DNA of 64,000 bases from Stereum hirsutum FP-91666 SS1 (taxonomy: Eukaryota; Basidiomycota; Agaricomycetes; Russulales; Stereaceae): the NCBI RefSeq assembly GCF_000264905.1, contig NW_006763149.1:1196621-1260620 (forward strand). The letters are read 5' to 3'. Shown piece after piece: positions 11,986 through 23,710 of this stretch. The stretch's first letter is position 1; every line of letters begins with the position of its first letter. A program made the position numbers and the translations under genes. The notes below the pieces were generated by a model, which ran no database searches, was not told the origin of the DNA, and saw only the letters and a program-made list of their open reading frames with translations.

Positions 11986-12365
11986 CTAGATACAAGGATA
12001 TGTGTACACCAAGTTATGAAGCCGCCCGTGAAGGAGAACGGACGAAGGCAAGGAGTGTGAGAGTTCCAAGAGCATGCGTGGCGAAACGGTAGCATCATTC
12101 AACGGCAGACTAGGAGACGCCACACACACTTTTCCTCCATAGGGAAGTTGGTGGCCCGAGTCCTCGCTATTATTCGCAGCTCTCATCTATATACCTCTGC
12201 TCCTGTGATCATGATGGTGTAATTTCCTGCCTTGCGACGAGCATGATATGTCGAAATACTTTGGTCGAATTGCATAGTATGGTACTGGTACAGTGGAGGG
12301 ACAAGTACAAAAATGTGCCAATATGATGATGGGAGTCACAGCCCAAAAGATGAACGACCAAATAC
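11986..12365. other. Intergenic, no gene recognised
   Basis: Separates two minus-strand genes and should hold the promoter of the coiled-coil gene. No supported ORF or motif. Confidence 0.5.
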
Positions 12366-14060
12366 CTATATCCTCCGAGGGCAATCGAAATCGACCAATC
12401 CACGAGGATCAGGCTCCTGAAACTCAAGATCGATACCGTAGCTCTCTAGCTCTTTCAAAATCACAGTCTCCCGAACATTCAAATAAGACACCTTATTCGT
12501 AACCAACACCACTGCTCCTAGCGGGGCACCTAAGTTCCACCTGTCCTTCACCATCTGAAGGATCGCAGCGAGGACATCCTCGAGCTGCGTGTTCGACTGC
12601 GAGTTTGTGAAGGTGAGCAAAAGCTGCTTCAATTTGGGACAAAGCACAGGGCTTGATTGACTGAGGGCAAAGCCAAGTCCCCTCGCATCTCCTATGGGTG
12701 ACCTATGTGCTCCATACGACGTGAAGATGTCGAGACCGAGGACCACCTCCTCCAGATTCGGTACAGAGGTGAGATACCGAGCCCATATATCTGACCACTG
12801 GCTGAGCATCCTAGACTGTACTTTCTGCTCTGCAGTGATCCAGAGTTGCGTGATCGTAGGACGGGTTTCCAGAAAGGATGGCAGGTCACGCAACATGTCG
12901 AGAGAACTGAAGTTCGAAGGGTCGTCCTGCTCGAAATCAAAAGAGGGACCACAAATAGAATGTTTTCGATAAGGAGTGGCGCCTCTGAGAGAACAGCTCG
13001 CTGAAGAGATCCGAAGGTGACACCAGGTTACGCAGCGGTTAGGATCCAAGTCCAAAGGCGCCACACCAAGGACGCCTCGATTACCGTATCCGCCGGTGGC
13101 TCGAAGACTGTTTGCGATCCGACGAGAGGCTATGACATGGATGTCGCATTGGTTACTGTCCCGGACCTTGACGCGTGATATGACTTCATGAGCGAGGGCG
13201 TAGTGCGGAAGGTCGTCACAGTTAATCGAGATGTTCTTGAGGTGTTTGAGATTAGGCTTTGCAATTTGATCGATGGAGGAAGAGACGCTAAAACTAGCTC
13301 CGCTCCCGCTGAAGCGCAGACTAAAGAACTCAAGGGCCAACGTGGCGTTCAGCGCGCAGAGAAGGTCGTCTAGTGATAGCATCCTGGTGAAGTCGACGGT
13401 GAGGGACTCGATAGCGTGACGAGAGCGTAGAAAAGCAGGAAGGTAACCACGATGGAAAGTTCGGGCGAAAAACTCCCCATGGGGATCCTCCATGCTAATG
13501 CGCATAGTGGGGACGTGGCGAAGTTCGGTGTCCTTCTCGAGGTGGTACACGCCGAGCTCGACAATAGATAGGGATGCCGACTCCGAGATGTTGCACCAAA
13601 CTGCAGACCTATCCGGATCAGTATAGCTAGGACATAGTTCCAAGAGACCGAGGTTCTTCATGCGTGAAACATATCCCTCGTAGATCTTCATATTGATGTC
13701 GATGCGAAGGGCTGGGTTCGGGAGAAGCAGGCGTCGCATGACGGGAGCTACGACTCTATTGTCATCGTACAAGTTGAGAACCAGATGCTCTAGATCGTCG
13801 AGCCTGAGATGGTCTTCAGAAAGAGCCAAGGAACCAAGGTCGACATCTTTGTGAAGGGTCAGTGTGAGGCTCTTGAGGGAGTGAACGACACGAAGTAACG
13901 CGAAAAGGCGATCAAGCTGGAGCATCTCGTCTTGACCTTGGCTGGGGTCAAAGCAGCAGATGTGGAGGTGCGTAGCGTTCATGTACCCAGGGTCAGGACA
14001 GGGCGGTAAGCGATAAATGACCGCAGAAACATCCTGGGAGGTGCGGTGCGATGAACTCAT
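12366..14060 (-). CDS. LRR-like protein, 564 aa, single exon
   Basis: One uninterrupted frame from ATG at 14060 to TAG near 12366. Regularly spaced leucine-rich strands (LKSLTLTLHKDVDLGSLAL, LDDLEHLVLNLYD, LKHLKNISINCDDL, LEEVVLGLDIF, LKQLLLTFTN) suggest a solenoid like that following F-boxes in basidiomycete proteins, but no F-box is visible at the N-terminus (MSSSHRTSQDVSAVIYRL). Two shorter relatives lie at 19.6 and 21.4 kb. They share the pattern SILTI or VIYRLPP near the start, a DPxRSxxWxxIS segment and a DPHxxxxxxTF segment. It may be a substrate-receptor-like protein; that is inference from layout only. Confidence 0.6.
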   Translation of the reverse strand: MSSSHRTSQDVSAVIYRLPPCPDPGYMNATHLHICCFDPSQGQDEMLQLDRLFALLRVVHSLKSLTLTLHKDVDLGSLALSEDHLRLDDLEHLVLNLYDDNRVVAPVMRRLLLPNPALRIDINMKIYEGYVSRMKNLGLLELCPSYTDPDRSAVWCNISESASLSIVELGVYHLEKDTELRHVPTMRISMEDPHGEFFARTFHRGYLPAFLRSRHAIESLTVDFTRMLSLDDLLCALNATLALEFFSLRFSGSGASFSVSSSIDQIAKPNLKHLKNISINCDDLPHYALAHEVISRVKVRDSNQCDIHVIASRRIANSLRATGGYGNRGVLGVAPLDLDPNRCVTWCHLRISSASCSLRGATPYRKHSICGPSFDFEQDDPSNFSSLDMLRDLPSFLETRPTITQLWITAEQKVQSRMLSQWSDIWARYLTSVPNLEEVVLGLDIFTSYGAHRSPIGDARGLGFALSQSSPVLCPKLKQLLLTFTNSQSNTQLEDVLAAILQMVKDRWNLGAPLGAVVLVTNKVSYLNVRETVILKELESYGIDLEFQEPDPRGLVDFDCPRRI

Positions 14061-14887
14061 GACTATATAGTCGCTTTGTCAGTATCTTTCTGTGGGGCGA
14101 GATGACACAAGACACGCTCTGTAAGTCCAGAACAGCAAAACTCACGGAGTAAAGAGAAGTGGCCTCGGGATTGGTTGTGTGGGAACGGCAGAGTTTAGTC
14201 GGGGGTTGAAGATGGCGAAGAAGGGTGAGAGGAGGGCTACCTTTATATATGATTCCAGTCGGCACGGAAAGAGAATGGTTTCCCGCCCTATCGATCACCT
14301 CGCTTGTCTGGCTTGAAAGAACAAAGCAATACGCTCGGCTACAGATAACGGGTGGCACAATGGAAGTGTTGTGCCAAACATGGCGTGGGCATTGTTCTGT
14401 GTTCGGCTTTGCCAACCGCCAGTGGGAAACCAGGACGCTCGAGACGATCAAGAGGCAAACCGCAGGCTGTATAGCATCGAGGTGTGTTATCGATGCATAT
14501 TCGATTCAGAAGATGTGCCAGTCTGAGGCTACCCGGCGCAGTGAACAAAGGTTGGATCGCCTGCCAGTGAGTCTAATGGTAGCGAGATAAATGACATCGG
14601 TACGCTCATATGAGACATACTGTAGCAAAAACCAGCTGAAGACCAGAAAGCTGGGCTGAAGAAGAGCTCGTAAGTACTTAGAAGGGCATCCCGAATGCTT
14701 GCGAGTGAAAATTCGAAGCTGCAGCGAGCGCCGAGGCCGGCGGCAACGCGCTCTGACGCGGACACGTGACTTCGGACACGACATAAATTATCATAAATTG
14801 TTGACCCTGGTTTGTCTTCTCAACCACCATCTGGCATCCATCCATCACGCACAGTCGATTTTCACTCTTCGTCAACTCGCCGAATCG
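14061..14887. other. Divergent intergenic region
   Basis: Lies between the starts of the minus-strand LRR-like gene and the plus-strand F-box gene, so it should hold both promoters. No supported coding frame. An open frame runs into the F-box gene from 14699, but its residues look non-coding before MAITTRSQTNK. Confidence 0.5.
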
Positions 14888-16073
14888 ATGGCTATTACTA
14901 CGAGAAGTCAAACAAACAAACTTCCCGTCAAAAAGGCCCCAGATGCATGGAAAGCAAGCACAGACGGTGAGTGCTTCATTGTGTCGCGAAATTTACCACG
15001 AACGCGTCACGGTTGGCACCCCTCTCATTCGTTGTAAATATTCGTTGATCTTGAAGGTACAGCATCTCGTCCCAAGAAACAGGTGAAACTATCCAGGGTT
15101 GAGACAAAAGACAGTCGAGCATCGACCACATTCAAGTTCTCGCTGCCTGTCGAGCTTGTATACGAAGTATGTTTCCGTCCATTCAATACCGGTCCTATTG
15201 CTCACATGCGGACAGATATCGGGATATCTTACTCTCACTGGCTTACTGCACCTCTCTCGCGTCTCTAAATTCTTCCACGACATTTTGTGGTCGAGAGGTT
15301 CTGCTCATGTATGGAAATTAGCACGGAGGCATGACCGTGTAAGCTTTCCTCCGTGTCCAGACGATATCGCGGAGCCATTCTGGGTCGACTTGCTCCTCGG
15401 TGGACCCAATTGCCAAGTAATGTGTCTGTAATATTTTCACATCGTGACAGGAGCTGATCTTCGCGTCAGGTGTGTTTGAAGGATGGAGTCAAGACCGTGA
15501 CCGACTTCGAGCATCGACGTCGGGTTTGCGCCAGTTGTCGTGGCAAAACGTGCACATCCCGACTGCTTTCTTTCATGTCTTTCTCATATGCTAATCATGC
15601 GAGTGAATAGTCTAGTTCAAGAAGAACGCGCTTTTGACCTCGGACCGGACATCATGAGATGCCGGATGGAGCTGCTGCCTAAAGTACATCGTGAGTATTG
15701 CAGGTTGTGGTTATCTTGCAGTCGGCCTACTTACGGTCCTGTCATTCATGCTCAGATGGCCCCGGTTATAGACCGAATCACTACCTTAGGCAAGACGTTC
15801 TCACCCTTCAAGTTGAGGTTCAAAACATCGAGGACGAAGAAGATAATACTCGTGTGTGGGAAATGGCGCGCTCGCTAATGGTATCCCTGGAGCATAGCAA
15901 GGAGGCGAGAATGTTGGTCAGTGCAATATTTTTGAGGTCTACCGCTGAGCGCGGACGGATGTGACGACTGACTTCTTGGCCTTGCATGTGAGCAGCAAGT
16001 CCGTGAGGCAAAAGAATGGATAGAAGTTCAAGCAAAGGAAGGAAGAAAGAGCAAGGGGCGCCGAAGGAAGTAA
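14888..16073 (+). CDS. F-box protein, 262 aa
   Basis: Seven exons (14888-14966, 15057-15166, 15216-15416, 15470-15549, 15611-15690, 15756-15916, 15996-16073) join in frame with GT-AG introns of 49-90 nt. The F-box spans two exons, FSLPVELVYE then ISGYLTLTGLLHLSRVSKFF, followed by SAHVWKLAR, which fits the Skp1-binding fold of SCF ubiquitin-ligase receptors. Next come WVDLLLGGPNC and VCASCRGKT, whose Cys pair resembles the short metal-binding knuckle after F-boxes in this group. The C-terminus is an acidic/basic helix ending KGRRK. The start is the first ATG, giving a basic N-terminus (MAITTRSQ). The substrate is unknown. Confidence 0.75.
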
Positions 16074-16166
16074 GCAGCCGAATTATTTGTTCGCTAAATG
16101 TATGATTAGTTCATTGGGGTCTGCTATCATAAGTCTACTAAACGGGCGTCAAGAATCTAATGACGC

Positions 16167-19152
16167 TTAATTCCATGCGAGCTGCGCGTATATAGGTAAA
16201 ACGTTCTTGGTCAATATACCGCTGTAGACGCCGACATCGTCGATGGAGTACACCACGTCGCTCTGTGCGTCGTTCAGCGCGGCAATGATATCGCTCGCGA
16301 CGTAGTCCACGAAGACGAAATCGGTGAGCGTAGAACCGTCGACGTCGGGTGTCGTGGATTGAACATAGTCCGGAGCGCTGTAGTATGGGGGTGGTGAGTG
16401 AGGGATGTCGTCCCCGACGCCGGGACAGTTCTGCAGGTCATGTGAATGGTTAGAATCGAGGCCTAGAGCTGCAGACTAAAGCAAGACTCACATCGGTCGT
16501 AACATATCCCAACGTAAGGTTCGCAGTGTCCCTTCTTAGCGCACCAGCCTTCTTGTCCATATCCTGCAACCACCGATTATACCTCAACGTAATATCACCC
16601 CGAGCCCATCTCTCCTGCTCCCTCCTCCTCGTTCTTTCCTGCATGCTCTCCCTCACCGACTCTTCATGAACGCTCCTCCACTTCCGCTCACTCTCACTTC
16701 TACGTCGCGAAGCTGACGAGGTATCACCATTGAGGACAGGCAAGACCTGAAGAGCGTCATCGAGTGTGACGTTTGGAATATAGTAAAACCCATTATGCCA
16801 TGGTTGGTCCGAGAGTGCGTCGGTTTTCGTGAAAGGGCCTTCGTAGAGATCAAAACGAAGACCACCGGAGTTGGCGATGACGATGTGAGGAATATCGGCA
16901 CGGCTGTTGTTGACGGCAAGAGCTGCAGGTGTTGCCTGTTCGATGCAACTTCAGACATCTAGTCAAAGACGAAGACAACAAATGCACGTACTTCGATATA
17001 GAGAGACACGAGAGAACCGTTGGATGGGTAAGCGTCCCTACGACACACGTAAGCATTTCGGTCAGCAAAGGCGGTGTCCTATCTGAGAAGATGGAACCTA
17101 CCTGGTCAGCGTATACGTTCTGGGAGCGATTCCATACGTGTTCGAAAGATCGAACCTCTCGGCCAAATGTAGCAGGCCGGCGGTGATACTCTCTCCGTGT
17201 TCAGTGTCAAAGGTGGAGTTGGTTTGGCTCGTGTGGAACTGAGAAACGGATGAGAACGGCCACAGCCTAAGAGATATGTTTTAGCAGGAGCAGGCCTACC
17301 TCGTAGGTGACACGGTTCGGATCGAGGTAACGGCGGCTGAAGGTGAGGTTCTTCTTGTCGTTTGCCTCGTCTAAATCCATGCCTGAAATACACACGTAAG
17401 TTCGTTGTGACTTTACGGGAATCGTATCCCGTGCTTACTCAGCCATCCTGCAAAAGTGAGCCAATGAGCGTTGTACACATGACTGCTGGTACGGTATACA
17501 AACCTACTGTCTCCATGTACCTCCCACTCTCGAGAGCCATGGTACGACCATCATACATCTCTATAACGGGGTCCGTTCAGAAATTGAACAAGATGACGGA
17601 GGAGAGACGCTTACGACAGTCACGAATATGCGAGTGACCACCAAGGACAATCATGGGCGTATCTGGATGTACGGCTCGGATGGCATTGAACACGTAGGGC
17701 CCTGTAGATGTAGTGAGTAAACTCTCCAGAGGCTAGCAGTAGAAGGCTATGTGAGCTCACAACTGTCATTGGCGACGGGCATATGGCTATCGACGACTAT
17801 TTCATGAGCAATGGTTTACATCATTGGACGAGCGTTGCTTACCCCACGAGCAAAAAGAAGTCAGGCTCTTCAGCGATAGCTTCCGCAAACTGAACGTGGG
17901 ACGCGTCAACCGTGTAGCACTCTATGGGTTGAGGGGAAATGTACGCACCCAAGGCTCTTTTACCATATCCGCCGGCGCCTGGACAGTCGTATTGGCGTCA
18001 TTTCCTGTAAAGTGGAAAATCACACCAAGAGCTGTGACACTACGGCCTCTGGAGAGTGGATCCCCAGTATATCAGCTTGGCGTTCGGCGACCACTACGGT
18101 AGTGGAGCGTGATCTTACTTTGTGGTGTTGAACTTGGCAAAGCGGTCTATATTGGATGAACCAGACTCTCAGTCTGGAAGAGCGCGAAAAGGATTTGATG
18201 AGGTACTCACCGCCAACCGGGACACTGACGGGATTTCCATTCGTATCGTTGACGGTGATGTTGGCATTGGACGAGAGGTATCTGCCATTGAACTTCGGAG
18301 CAAAATTTTTGTGCCTGTCCGTATTACAAGTAAGCGAGTTGAGTCGGAGCGAAATAACGACGTCCTTACATGTCGAGAGTGACGTTGTGGTAGTATAGTT
18401 CGTGGCTGGTTGCCACACAAGAAAGTCAATCTCGATACGTGCAATATGTTAGAGTGAATAAACTTACTTTCCGATGGCGAGAACGTCGTAAGGCAGCTGA
18501 GCGAAGAACTTGTTGGACTCATGGCCATCAATGCCGTCTTCGGGATAACCGTCTGAGAGCCCGGTACCTAAGAATAACGTATATCAGATAGGACTTGTGG
18601 GTCACCATCGTGCCATATATACCCTCATGCAAATCTCCGGAATCGACGAGTAAGAGGTCGACATCCCGTTCCTATGTTGCCAAGTTCAACGTTTGTTGGT
18701 CAAGAGAAAGATGGATCTGCTACCTCAGCAATTTCCTTCATGTGTTTCACGAACGAAGCAAAGTCGCCGAAGTCGCCGCTGGAGCAAATATAGTCATCAG
18801 CAGAGCGTCAAGAGGTGACTAAAGACAGAACAGAACCTGTAGTTGGGCTCCGGCCACGTCGACTTCTGGTGTCCCAAAAGCCAACCATGACTATCCTACC
18901 CAGATTGACAATGTAATAAGCGACACACAAACAGAAAAAAAACACATCAAGGTGGGCACATTTGGATGAGCTCACCGTGGTATGGATGATGTTCACGTCT
19001 CCCCACTGAAGAGGCCTAGTAGGCGCGGGAAGCACGGTCTGAGGATACTCTCTCCTGTTATGATCGTGGCCATGAGCCTGATCATCGCCGCACGCGTCAA
19101 CCCCAGCGACCGCTGCAGTAAACAGGGCAGCAAGGTACAGCGCGAGTTGCAT
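16167..19152 (-). CDS. Secreted metallophosphoesterase / 5'-nucleotidase-like protein
   Basis: The start at 19152 gives a signal peptide (MQLALYLAALFTAAVAGVDA). Exon 1 ends NIIHTT; the next exon opens DSHGWLLGH, providing the D-x-H metal-binding pair. Further exons encode LLLVDSGDLHEGTG, LPYDVLAIG, HELYYHNVTLD (GNHE-type block) and NGRYLSSNANI. Together these are the order of motifs in calcineurin-like 5'-nucleotidases. Middle exons (16.4-18.4 kb) are small and were not all traced. The final exon reads NCPGVGDDIP to IYAQLAWN, with TAA at 16167-16169. The protein likely hydrolyses phosphomonoesters outside the cell; substr­ate specificity cannot be read. Exon borders are approximate in the middle, the overall extent is firm. 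Confidence 0.72.
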
Positions 19153-19648
19153 GGTCGCGAACCTGAACCAACCGAGTGGGCGAAAGAAGAGGGCAAAGTC
19201 GAACAGGGAGACGCGTTGATGGCGATGTGACCTAAATACTCATTGTATGACGCGTCACAGCCACCAAATTGGACGGCTCGGAATGGAGATAAGGATGTTC
19301 GGATGACAAGAACCGTACCTGAGGGCTACGTTTCAATTCTTTTCGATCCCTGTCATCGCGGATCACCCGCTCTAAATATTGCGAGCTAAGTATACCCAGA
19401 TAAGTGCATAGCTGCGCGAAGGATATCGAGGAAGGAGAACAAACGTTGAACAAGTATCGGAGCAGAGTACGGTGGTCGCAATCGACATGTATCCACTGAA
19501 ACATAAGCCGCATGCTTGTACAACAATGAAATGGGGGCTTCGGAACTCGACCTCATAACTACATTAAGCTGTCCAAGTCACAGTATAAGTACACCTCGAA
19601 TGTCTGCCTATGCCACATCACCAATCCATTAAAAAGTGCACCGTGACC
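19153..19648. other. Intergenic, no gene recognised
   Basis: Upstream of the secreted metallophosphoesterase and downstream of an LRR-like gene. Nothing supported beyond an expected promoter. Confidence 0.5.
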
Positions 19649-20759
19649 CTAGAGTTTCAGAATCCCGGAGGAGTCGAACATCGTATCTGCAACTAATCGA
19701 TTGACTTTGGCCGTGACTGGAAAAGTGATACGGCTCAACAATCGATCATGAGCAGCACACTGGTTGAGTGCGTCTTCCTCCGTCGGTCCAGAAGCGATGA
19801 GGGTCAAATCTTGAAGATGCCTCAAGACAACCCGACTCGCCGATTCGACCCATGCATAGGGCTCCCTAACACCACCATGATGTGAAAGTACCACGGTGAG
19901 GGAGACGAGGTTAGTGAGGGACAGTAGTGCACGAAGGAGGTCCCTTAGTTGGATAGGTTCCTCGAGTTCGATTCGAAGTATACTGATCGTGGATCGAGCA
20001 CTGATGATACCCGAAAGTTCAGAGAATGTCTGGGAGAGACAACGAAGATGTGGGTCGTCTTTGGTGATCGTAAGGAAGGGGTCCACTCCAACCAGATCGA
20101 GGCATTTGTGTCCGAGCTGTAGTTGAACATGCGGTGTCTCATCGCGGTCGCGCATTGAGAGTGATCGTTGCGAAATAGAGATCCAGTTAGCTGAGCGGTA
20201 GGGGTCCAAATTCAACATCGAGATACCAAGAAAGACACTGAGCCCGTCGATGTCCCAGGCTCTTGCACGATCGAGAATCTCGACATGGATGTCGATCCGT
20301 GTATGGATGTTCAATGGGAGACATCGGAGCAGGCAGTGGACGGCTCCCACATCCTCGAAGAAACGAAGAGCCAATGTCTTCAGAGTCGGCACCCAGTTAT
20401 TCGCAGCATCCGAGATCCGGTCGAGATGATACGAGTTGATGCCACCAGCTGAGAGGTAGAGATGTTCCACGTGGTTATAAATGGCGATTAGGGCCAAGAC
20501 ATACTGAGGATCAAGAAGGAGGTCTCGGGGGTAGCGAATATCGATGGTCTTAATGCGTGAGGATCGAGCGGCTTCGTGTGGAAGAATGAATGGAGATGGC
20601 ATGGTTATGGTCAAGATGGAGTCATTGCATTCGTCGATGGACAAGACATCCGTTTGCGAAGAGATAGGTTGTTTCTAGTGCTAGAGATTAGTGCTGGAAC
20701 GATTGCTGGGATGATTTGGGGACGATGTGCTCGTAGTATGACGGACGCACCACTGGCAT
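19649..20759 (-). CDS. LRR-like protein, 344 aa
   Basis: The main exon is 19649-20674. A nine-base first exon at 20751-20759 (MPV) joins across a 76-nt intron (gtgcgt...ctag) to KQPISSQTDVLSIDE in frame; the long frame otherwise has no ATG at a sensible place. The body has IKTIDIRYPRDLLLDPQ, VEHLYLSAGGI, LKTLALRFFE, MLNLDPYRSANWISIS, LRCLSQTFSEL and LVSLTVVLSHHGG. It is clearly related to the 21425-22487 gene (RIKDIQVRYPRDQVLE, LHCLSRTFVEA) and more distantly to the 564-residue protein at 12.4 kb. No F-box is visible. Function unknown. Confidence 0.6.
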
Positions 20760-21424
20760 GATGGGACTTGATGAGAGACTGTTGATTTCGAGCTGCTCGT
20801 TGGCAGGATTTGGGCAGGATGCAGAGCGCGGTTGGTCGAAACTTGGGAAAAGCGACACTAGGCAGAATGAACCAATAACTTCTTGATATAGCGCTCCCCG
20901 ACGCCTCGATTATCGACAGGCTGTGACTCCATCGATGAGAACAAAGGGAACTGAATAATGACAAGGACTTCTATGAGAGAGAACGACAAAACAGTGCGAT
21001 CCCTTTGCGTCCTGCCAAAGTCTCACGCGATGGCGCACCGCCACCAGTGCCACATGTGGCCCACCTCTAAAGGCGTAGCGTTTTTTTCGTGGCTTCCACC
21101 GAGAGAAAATACCTTCAAGAAAGAGACTGATGGAGTAGAAACATCAGCTTTGAGTTATTTCACAGTAGTGAGGTATCCAAGGGTCGATTGAACGAAAATA
21201 TCAATCAAGACAGACCCTCGACATCGATCGAATACAATGCAACCAAAAAGGCAAACAGAAAAGAAGGCGTAATTTTTCATACATACAGAGAAACGAGTAG
21301 TTGTAGGGAATATATGCTCAAGTATTCGGAGCTACAGCTGAATCTAGGTCAATATTCAACATGTCAAGTTCAGGCCTCTAAGACTAAGTACGTCAACAAA
21401 AAAAAACCGGAAGACTGTCTAGCA
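20760..21424. other. Intergenic, no gene recognised
   Basis: Between two LRR-like paralogues on the same strand. A plus-strand frame runs 21188-21730 but only mirrors the minus-strand gene over half its length. No motif found. Confidence 0.45.
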
Positions 21425-22487
21425 TCAGTCGAGCAAATAATCCACCTCCGCCTCATCCGGAAACATGATATATCCAAACAATCGATCGAGAGCATCAAGG
21501 CGGGTCTGAAAACGAATATCCGATCGCGAGGCTTGAACTGTCAGTTCTTGAAGCTGCGGGAGACGAGCGACGAGGATGGGCAATGGGGAACGTGGAATGG
21601 AGTCTGTGAGATCGGCATTTTGGCGGAGTACGATGGCCAACGATATGATATTTGGGACGGCCTTCAGAGCATTGAGCAGGTGCACCATCTGAACTGGCTC
21701 GTCGATCTGGATACGGACATGTTTGATTGACGTCGAACGCTGGCTGATTATGCCAGGTGCTTCGACAAAGGTTCGAGAGAGACAGTGAAGACCTGGGTCA
21801 TTTATGGTTATGACTCGGTAAGGATCCTGTCCGACACAACCAATTTCCTCACAGTATCCCAGTTGCAACTGAACATAAGGAGTCGCTGAGCCGTCCAAGG
21901 GTGATGATTGTAAGATGCTGAGCCAATTGATAGACACAAAAGGATCCAATCGGAGCATGGAAAGCGATAGAAAAGCACCGATCCTGTAGGCGTTTTGACG
22001 GTCGTGGAACTCCCCGTGGGCGTGGATCCGGGTCTGCTTGCTACTCGGAATGAGACATCGAAGAAGGCAGTAAAGAGCCACGGAGTTCTCGTGAAAATAG
22101 AGTCGGAGCATCTTCAGGGAAGAATGGAGGATCTGAGATTGTTGCAATGGGGGTTTGCGAGGGTCAAACTTGATGCCTGCAGCGACGAGGGAGAGACGTT
22201 CTATGTTTGGGTATGCGCTGACAAGGTGCTGGAGGTGGTCGAACTCGAGAACCTGATCCCTTGGGTATCTCACTTGGATGTCTTTTATCCTCGATGAATG
22301 AGGAAGATGATGGAGAGTACTGGGTGAGAGTCTGTATATGGTCAGGATCAAGCCTTCGCCTCCCTCCGCCGGCGAGAGAGTCCACGGTGAAGTTGAAACC
22401 TAACGAGAGGGTAAGATCCGGTTGCCGTTAGCGACTTCGAAGAAAGTCCGTGGCACATACGATAAGGCTCACCATTTCCGTTGACAT
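21425..22487 (-). CDS. LRR-like protein, 329 aa, paralogue of the 19.6-kb gene
   Basis: Two exons: 22473-22487 (MSTEM) and 21425-22399, joined over a 73-nt intron (gtgagc...gttag). The spliced N-terminus is MSTEMVSTSPWTLSPAEGG, followed by LILTIYRLSP, matching DSILTITMPSP of the neighbour. Leucine-rich strands repeat through the protein (IERLSLVAAGI, LKMLRLYFHE, MLRLDPFVSINWLSIL, LQELTVQASRS). The tiny first exon and intron position are shared with the neighbour, so the two arose by tandem duplication after the intron was in place. No recognised catalytic residues. Confidence 0.6.
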
Positions 22488-23203
22488 TTGGAAAACGTTT
22501 GAGAGCTGCTTCGCTAGGGTTTAAAATTGAAAGAAGTGGGGATTGGGATGATGGAAACTCGGACGTACCAGCTAGTGTTTTTATATCACGCCTCGGCACT
22601 CCAGGATGGCACCAATCTAGCCTGCTTTCTGACACGAGGTCTCAGATCAAAGAGGGGCCAATACAGGGTTCGCGATACAATGCGCGACTGGTTTTTTCCC
22701 GATCGCAAACAAAGAGCATATCACTACCTGTCCTTGAGTGGGCACTTCAAGTGTGGGCGAAGTGCCACGAAAAATATTTCACATGTATGTTATATACAAG
22801 GAAGTGACAAAGTGAAGAGGCTGCCAGATCGAGCACAAGCATTTGTCACGGAGGGGCCTGCTTGGGCTGTGGCCCTTGTGTCAAGGACGTTGCCTCGACA
22901 ACGTCTGGGACACTGGTGCCACCATTCTTGCCTGCGTGCCTTCATCCATCGGCGCAGCGGGCGACGTAGGATGAAAACTGATGCAATTTACCAATCACGG
23001 TTATTCAGCGAGGTCGGATACCGCGCACCCCGTTGTTGGATGGTTGCTTGGGCCTCCGCCATTTCGCATCTGACACACCGTGGGAGCAAAGGGTTAATCG
23101 CAAGTATTTTGTACAGACTCTTCGACATACAAGACAGCAACTGGCAACGATTACGATTGGGGAGCCTATAGTTTACTTCGAAGTTTTCCTATACGCGAGC
23201 ATA

Positions 23204-23223
23204 CATAAGTAGTACTACTTATG
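23204..23223. repeat. Perfect 20-bp palindrome
   Basis: The sequence CATAAGTAGTACTACTTATG equals its own reverse complement over all 20 bases. It sits in non-coding DNA. Length and perfection make it a candidate dimer-binding site or cruciform; there is no direct evidence of function. Confidence 0.6.
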
Positions 23224-23660
23224 CCTGTCATCCGACGTAAGTACGAAGGATGGCAGTGGAAAAATGGAGGAATATATGGCGGGATATGATCTCAAACCGC
23301 ATACATGTATATTCACGTCGACAAGGACTCACGAAACATAGGCGTGGGCCTGAAAACAGACCAATCTATGTTGTGGAAAGTCGGAACAGGAAGCCCTGTG
23401 AAATTCGAACCAAAAGAGAGGCACGCACTGTTCTCGAGATTCTCACGCATCAAGACCTTCCAATGGGAAGACCAGGACTATTGGACATGAACAACAGTGA
23501 ATGCGGAAAAGAAAAATGAGACAGAGAGAGCAATTAAGTACTTATTGTTATGTGGCGTCTGAGTCGACCAGTGGAAATTTGAAGGAAAGAAGAGAACTGA
23601 AGAGAAGCGCCTGGGGAGAAGGCGGACCAAAAGACAAACCCGCCGATTGTGGATCCCGAA

Positions 23661-23710
23661 GTGGACACAAAAACGGGCATATCCGGAATTGAACCAGACA
23701 TCTCGCGTGC
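23661..23710 (-). pseudogene. tRNA-Ala 3'-half remnant with insertion
   Basis: On the minus strand, 23710 to about 23681 matches the tRNA-Ala at 55.3 kb from the 3' half of the anticodon arm through the T arm (GGTTCAATTCCGG). An 11-base insertion then separates it from the remaining acceptor bases (GTGGACACA on the plus strand at 23661-23669). No D arm or 5' acceptor strand is found upstream, so it cannot fold as a tRNA. Confidence 0.6.
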
